17,842 nt of DNA, taken from the NCBI GenBank assembly GCA_002298545.1, contig DBKQ01000048.1:1-17842 (forward strand). Direction: 5' to 3'. The number at the start of each line of letters is the position of its first letter. Positions within the stretch are counted from its first letter, which is position 1. Source of the DNA: Prevotella sp. UBA746 (GTDB lineage: Bacteria; Bacteroidota; Bacteroidia; Bacteroidales; Bacteroidaceae). Shown piece by piece: positions 14,473-17,842 of the stretch. Position numbers and translations under genes: made by a program. The notes under the pieces are model-generated. The model saw only the letters and a list, made by a program, of their open reading frames with translations, did no database searches and was not told where the DNA came from.

Positions 14473-15249
14473 TTATCTTAGTTTATAGGTTACACCCACA
14501 GTGCCGTATATAGGATAGAGTTTCTGGTCCATCACTGTAAAACTGCTTTTGAAAATGCCTGTAAATCCCCACGACAAATCCGCAAACACACCCCAAGACC
14601 TGTGGAAACGCCAGTCGGCACCAAGCATCATACCCCACTGCAGGTTGCGCATATCATCAGAGAAATCATAGTCGCCACGTCCTTCGTTCTTACTTCCGAG
14701 TTCTATTTTCTGCCCTCTTGGGTCATTAGGGGCCATACTCATATCGTCTCTTTTGCGTAGATATCCGTCACAGGCATAGCCTTTGAAAGAGTGTGAGCGC
14801 ACATACGAGAGATACGGTCCGAGCTTCAAGCACACTTTATCTCCAAAGTAGTAAGTAGCCTGAAGTGGCAAAGTCAGCATCCACTGTTCCACCTCAGAAT
14901 GATTAGTACCTGTGAATACGCCTTCCATTTCTTCGCCTCCGCGTACAATTTTCATGTGATAGCCCTTTACCTTGGCATCAATATTCATTCCTTTATTCTC
15001 GATACGCAATCCGGTGGTAAGTCCCCAATGGTTGTCAAGAGGTTTATAAACTCCCAGTCCGAGCATCACGCTTGGAGTCAGCCTATAAGCATCCAGCGAA
15101 CGAATTGTTGCCGGCATACCCATAGGAGCCGTACCTCCGATGTTATATCCTACACGAAGGTCGTATTTTAAGTTGTCGAAAATATTGCCAGCCACAGTTG
15201 TCAGCGTGGCAGATGCTGCAAGGAGCAGCGATATGATTATCTTCCTCAT
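14473..15249 (-). CDS. Outer-membrane beta-barrel protein (PorT/OMP_b-brl type)
   Basis: A 258-residue secreted protein with a signal peptide (MRKIIISLLLAASATLTTVAG). The remainder alternates amphipathic strands with glycine and aromatic residues: 'YDLRVGYNIGG', 'SVMLGLGVYKPL', 'WGLTTGLRIENKG', 'MLTLPLQATYYFG', 'VCLKLGPYLSYVRS', 'NLQWGMMLGADWRF', 'WGVFADLSWGFTG' and a final strand 'PIYGTVGVTYKLR'. This fits an eight-to-ten-strand barrel. A charged loop with Gly/Lys/Asp lies at about 165-200. No ligand or role can be read. It lies 18 nt downstream of a surface lipoprotein gene, suggesting the two products function or are exported together. Confidence 0.85.
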   Translation of the reverse strand: MRKIIISLLLAASATLTTVAGNIFDNLKYDLRVGYNIGGTAPMGMPATIRSLDAYRLTPSVMLGLGVYKPLDNHWGLTTGLRIENKGMNIDAKVKGYHMKIVRGGEEMEGVFTGTNHSEVEQWMLTLPLQATYYFGDKVCLKLGPYLSYVRSHSFKGYACDGYLRKRDDMSMAPNDPRGQKIELGSKNEGRGDYDFSDDMRNLQWGMMLGADWRFHRSWGVFADLSWGFTGIFKSSFTVMDQKLYPIYGTVGVTYKLR

Positions 15250-15267
15250 ATTCTTATTTATATACTG

Positions 15268-16461
15268 TTATTCACACTCCAGTTCAAACTCGTCAATACA
15301 AAGTGTGCTACCTACGGCACCTTCGAATTTAGCTCCTTCGATGCTTGATGTACAAACAATAGTAAGACTGTATCCGTTTTGATTTCTCAGTTCCTTCAAG
15401 AATTCGGGATTGCTCAAATCGAACCCATCTTTATATTTGAACTCTATATCGAAATGAGTCCAGTCGGGAGTATTGTTGATTGTTCCCAATTCAGCGATAG
15501 CCACTATGTATTTGTTTGTTTTCACATCGTTGCCGTTCAATACGAAAGCCTTACCTTCATCGCTGTGGTTGCGGTAGAGCACAGCATAGATGTCGCCCTG
15601 GTCAACTCGTCCGGATACAGGCTTGCCGTCCTTGTCCTGGAACTTGCTGCCCGGAGTGTATTTATACCATCCTTTCAGACGCTTTGGTATTTTATTGAAA
15701 GGCAGTCCGAATTCCGTAGCAATCATCGGCTTCTTTAGAGCTATGTCGGTATTGAATTTTCCGATAAAGAGGTTTCCGGCAGCGATAAGCATTTTGGGAT
15801 TTGAATATTTTCCAAAAGGACCGGTGTCGCAAGTCGTAAGTTTCACATATTCACCGTGAATGCCGTTTTCTGGACCGTTTCCGTCATTTACAGGTACAGA
15901 GGGGAACAGGTCGTGCGACTCGTTGAGTTTACTCATTCTGTATCCGGAATTACCTGTAGCCCATGTGTCGACCCTCTTTTCAAACTTATTGATATCGTAC
16001 CATACATAATAATCCTTCACTCCGTCACCATCATATATTTCGTGGTTCTCGAAGCCGAAATGTGTAGGGAGCTCATAAAGGTCATTCACTCGGAATGTAA
16101 CTGTATAGTCCCTTGTCCAGTTCCTGTCTTCCGACGTAACGGTGTAATGCTGTGGCATTTCACCCGAGAAGTCGAGCGGTGTGCCGCTTTTTGGAGATAT
16201 TGTAGCTCCGGGAGTTATTTTGAACGATACCGGGATATTGCTTACATCTGCATCAGGCTTTATTGTGAATATAACGTTAGTCTCGCTTGACGCCACATTT
16301 TTAGTGGCAAGATCTGCCTGAGTAAAAATTGTCAGTGGGTCGTCAATCTGTACGTATGCCTGTTCTATATCACACTCTGCGTTCAGTGGTTCGTCTTTAA
16401 AACAGGATGTCAGCATGGTGCATCCTGCAAGCGACGAGAGTAAAAGGATTGAATGCCTCAT
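15268..16461 (-). CDS. PCMD domain-containing surface lipoprotein
   Basis: A 397-residue lipoprotein. Its lipoprotein signal peptide ends in the lipobox LTSC, with the acylated Cys at residue 20. An N-terminal beta-sandwich-like region (about 25-125) ends with 'DFSGEMPQHYTVTSEDRNWTRDYTV', a pattern common in Bacteroidota surface lipoproteins. The remainder (about 135-397; 'HFGFEN', 'KRLKGWYKYTPGSKFQD', 'GDIYAVLYRN', 'TLCIDEFELECE') matches the putative carbohydrate metabolism domain (PCMD). A role in glycan binding or processing at the cell surface is inferred from the family only. I chose the ATG at 16461; an upstream in-frame TTG at 16470 is less likely. A TAnnTTTG promoter lies about 40 nt upstream. 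Confidence 0.88.
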   Translation of the reverse strand: MRHSILLLSSLAGCTMLTSCFKDEPLNAECDIEQAYVQIDDPLTIFTQADLATKNVASSETNVIFTIKPDADVSNIPVSFKITPGATISPKSGTPLDFSGEMPQHYTVTSEDRNWTRDYTVTFRVNDLYELPTHFGFENHEIYDGDGVKDYYVWYDINKFEKRVDTWATGNSGYRMSKLNESHDLFPSVPVNDGNGPENGIHGEYVKLTTCDTGPFGKYSNPKMLIAAGNLFIGKFNTDIALKKPMIATEFGLPFNKIPKRLKGWYKYTPGSKFQDKDGKPVSGRVDQGDIYAVLYRNHSDEGKAFVLNGNDVKTNKYIVAIAELGTINNTPDWTHFDIEFKYKDGFDLSNPEFLKELRNQNGYSLTIVCTSSIEGAKFEGAVGSTLCIDEFELECE

Positions 16462-16499
16462 TAATTTCAATGTTATATTTTAATTCACAAAATTCTTGG

Positions 16500-16530
16500 C
16501 AAAGTTACGCTAAAATATTTTATGATACAA
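16500..16530 (-). promoter_or_regulatory. Promoter of the PCMD-OMP-methyltransferase unit
   Basis: On the minus strand TAACTTTG (16500-16507) matches the -7 element and TTG (16528-16530) lies 20 bp upstream as the -33 element. It is 38 bases from the ATG at 16461. Confidence 0.7.
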
Positions 16531-16573
16531 GAATATGGAGGTAAATCGCACAAAATGAGGGGAAAAGTGCAAG

Positions 16574-16619
16574 ATAGGGTATACCATAACGACATAATCT
16601 CCGTTACGATATACCCTAT
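16574..16619. terminator. Long imperfect hairpin downstream of the Rpn gene (possible terminator)
   Basis: ATAGGGTATACCATAACG (16574-16591) and CGTTACGATATACCCTAT (16602-16619) are inverted repeats matching at 16 of 18 positions around a 10-nt loop. The hairpin lies 27 nt past the Rpn stop on the minus strand and just before the PCMD promoter region. The following T content is modest, so function as a terminator is uncertain; it could instead be a small mobile repeat or a protein-binding site. Confidence 0.5.
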
Positions 16620-16646
16620 TAATTCTTCGTATTCTGAAAAATAGAA

Positions 16647-16889
16647 TTATAATTTTTCTATTTCAATGGAAGATAAACCTGTTGTCAAAGAAATCTGTTC
16701 AGTTGTCAACCCAAGGTTCTTCATCTGTTTTGCGATTTCAAACGAACGTTTTCTCATTCCTTGTTCTATTCCTTCTTTTTTCCCTTGTTCTATTCCTTCT
16801 TTCTTTCCTTGTTCTATTCCTTCTTTTTTCCCTTGTTCTATTCCTTCTTTTTTCCCTTGTTCTATTCCTTCTTTTTTCCCTTGTTCCAT
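16647..16889 (-). CDS. Candidate internally translated small Rpn protein (RpnS-like antitoxin) within the Rpn gene
   Basis: In-frame ATG at codon 270 of the Rpn gene is preceded by purine-rich GACGAGAAAAAGGA, the sort of A-rich start region used in Bacteroidota. Starting there gives an 80-residue product made of the glycine-spaced repeats plus the C-terminal helix, without the nuclease domain. This corresponds to the separately translated C-terminal RpnS described for E. coli Rpn genes, which blocks the full-length toxin. Other internal ATGs at codons 240 (16979) and 246 (16961) are possible starts. Proposed by analogy; not shown by the sequence alone. Confidence 0.35.
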   Translation of the reverse strand: MEQGKKEGIEQGKKEGIEQGKKEGIEQGKKEGIEQGKKEGIEQGMRKRSFEIAKQMKNLGLTTEQISLTTGLSSIEIEKL

Positions 16890-17696
16890 TCCTTTTTCTC
16901 GTCCTTCATCATACCCTTCCTGATATCCCTCATCACGACTTGTATCAAATAGGCTCTTCATGTGTCTTACAGATTCCATGTGTCGGAAATAAGCCTGCTT
17001 CTCGTTTACCGGAAGAGAATCGACGCGTAAGCACTCTCGCGCTTCGGCAAGTCCTGCTGCTGTTGCCTTGCTGCTGATGTTGCCGGTTTTGAGGAATTCT
17101 ATCCATTCGTCAAGAGGTGTCGTTGCAATTTTGTCGAAATCATTTACACGCAGCACATAATATTCAGGGAACACATCTGCCGCTCCTTTTCTTTTCATTA
17201 TATCCTTCTCTCTGTTGCCGAAGAATCTTTCATTCTGCCTGACAGAGAGTTTCAGTTCGTCATGTGGCTCGTGTATTCCGATAAACTCCGTTCGACCATG
17301 ATATACATAGTCTTTGCCTTGTCCCAGTTCGAAGTATACGATATTTACGGAGTATACCTTCTTCACCTCCTCGTATGGCTGGCCAATTCCTATATATTCT
17401 GTTATTGCCTTCGAAACGCCATACAGCATACGGTGGAAATAAGTCAGTTCTCGGCTGTTCTGCACCTCAATGATGCACAATTCTCCGTCTTCGCTCTCTG
17501 CCAGGATATCCACACGATTGTATTTGTCTTCCTCGTCTTCCTGATTGCTTTCGCTTTCAAGGAATCTATGGATTTTGAATTTCTTTCCTATCAGAGACGA
17601 CAGAAACCCTTCTATCACGGCATAGTTAGCCTTGTTGCGCAGCAAGCGCTTCATTGCCCAGTCGAACCTTATGTAGTTTTCTCCATTTTTTATCAT
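16647..17696 (-). CDS. Rpn family nuclease (PD-(D/E)XK, recombination-promoting nuclease / putative transposase)
   Basis: A 349-residue protein. The N-terminal nuclease domain (1-215) has 'RFDWAMKRLLRN' at 10-21 and the active-site pattern VDILAESEDGELCIIEVQ at 62-79. D63, E77 and Q79 correspond to the PD-(D/E)XK acidic residues with Q in place of K, as is usual in the family. The C-terminal part (255-315) is built of four-residue glycine-spaced repeats (KKEG-IEQG, five near-identical 8-residue units). It ends in a helical 'LGLTTEQISLTTGLSSIEIEKL' motif. Rpn proteins were named for RecA-independent recombination, and some have since been reported as antiphage toxin-antitoxin genes-within-genes. 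A good -33/-7 promoter and an AAGGAG nine bases before the ATG support the start. The gene is intact. Confidence 0.93.
   Translation of the reverse strand: MIKNGENYIRFDWAMKRLLRNKANYAVIEGFLSSLIGKKFKIHRFLESESNQEDEEDKYNRVDILAESEDGELCIIEVQNSRELTYFHRMLYGVSKAITEYIGIGQPYEEVKKVYSVNIVYFELGQGKDYVYHGRTEFIGIHEPHDELKLSVRQNERFFGNREKDIMKRKGAADVFPEYYVLRVNDFDKIATTPLDEWIEFLKTGNISSKATAAGLAEARECLRVDSLPVNEKQAYFRHMESVRHMKSLFDTSRDEGYQEGYDEGREKGMEQGKKEGIEQGKKEGIEQGKKEGIEQGKKEGIEQGKKEGIEQGMRKRSFEIAKQMKNLGLTTEQISLTTGLSSIEIEKL
16761..16894 (-). repeat. 24-bp tandem repeat within the Rpn gene (5 units plus partial)
   Basis: Units start on the plus strand at 16761, 16785, 16809, 16833 and 16857, with a partial sixth at 16881. 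The unit is ttgttctattccttc followed by a T/C-rich tail. Only isolated differences are seen: a C in the tail of unit 2 (around 16804) and a C in the partial unit (around 16887). Each unit encodes eight residues, so gain or loss keeps the frame. Near-identity at synonymous sites indicates recent expansion. Confidence 0.93.
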
Positions 17697-17762
17697 AATG
17701 CTTCTCTCCTTTTATTTTATTTTTATAGCCCGCCACTTGAATGTGGGTATGCTATTCCGTTA

Positions 17763-17793
17763 CAAAGATAATGATAATATGGTAAAGTACAAA
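17763..17793 (-). promoter_or_regulatory. Promoter of the Rpn gene
   Basis: On the minus strand TATCTTTG (17763-17770) and TTTG (17790-17793) are separated by 19 bp, a full match to the Bacteroidota -7/-33 pattern. The leader is about 60 nt and contains AAGGAG nine bases before the ATG, an unusually good ribosome binding site for this group. Confidence 0.78.
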
Positions 17794-17842
17794 ACAGCAG
17801 ACAGATAAATCCTTAAAAAAGAAAAAGAGGGTGTGTCAAAAG

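Noticed and set aside
16468..16470. TTG start for the PCMD lipoprotein
   Set aside because: The ATG three codons later gives a cleaner lipoprotein signal peptide and suits the promoter position.
16682..17077. Plus-strand open frames rich in Phe, Leu and Ser opposite the Rpn gene
   Set aside because: They are the antisense reading of the 24-bp tandem repeat; hydrophobicity comes from T/C-rich codons and not from a real membrane protein.

Overview
The window looks like chromosome of a Bacteroidota bacterium, most likely order Bacteroidales and probably Prevotella-like. The evidence is repeated matches to the Bacteroidota -7 promoter element TAnnTTTG (six places, some with a -33 TTTG/TTG 19-20 bp upstream), A-rich start regions with few Shine-Dalgarno motifs, a PCMD-type lipoprotein, a WbqC-family protein, a membrane-anchored AraC-type regulator, and a signal peptidase I with a large insert. 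Genus is an inference; no rRNA or typing marker is present.

Left part (1-2403, minus strand): the start of a polysaccharide/lipid-oligosaccharide flippase that runs off the left edge, preceded by a fused SpmA-SpmB 'nucleoside recognition' membrane protein. The latter is divergent from dapB, with back-to-back TAnnTTTG promoters in between.

Housekeeping run (2450-8840, plus strand): dapB (lysine/diaminopimelate synthesis), lepB (signal peptidase I), a lepB paralogue that has lost both catalytic residues, a WbqC-family protein, a hotdog-fold thioesterase, dprA and a dihydrouridine synthase. Three of the spacers in this run hold arrays with an exact 9-bp period.

Middle spacer (8841-9672): a tRNA-Asn(GTT) gene with its own promoter and rho-independent terminator. 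It is flanked by two copies, in opposite orientation, of a roughly 100-bp GTGAGGG-rich palindromic element. A pair of small hairpins also lies here.

Protease/regulator/chaperone block (9673-13158, plus): an exported S41 (CtpA-like) PDZ protease is translationally coupled (TAATG) to a multi-pass membrane AraC-type regulator. An Hsp20 chaperone follows, whose leader carries what appears to be a textbook sigma-54 promoter (TGGCAC-N5-TTGC) with upstream TGACA/TGTCA palindromes. A strong bidirectional terminator separates it from the next block.

Right part (13227-17793, minus): a PCMD-domain surface lipoprotein, an outer-membrane beta-barrel protein and a THUMP-like methyltransferase, in one likely transcription unit. 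Upstream lies an Rpn-family PD-(D/E)XK nuclease with a nearly perfect 24-bp tandem repeat encoding four-residue glycine-spaced repeats. This fits the published gene-within-gene antiphage toxin-antitoxin layout, and I propose an internal start for the small antitoxin form. The last bases of the window may be the edge of an insertion sequence.
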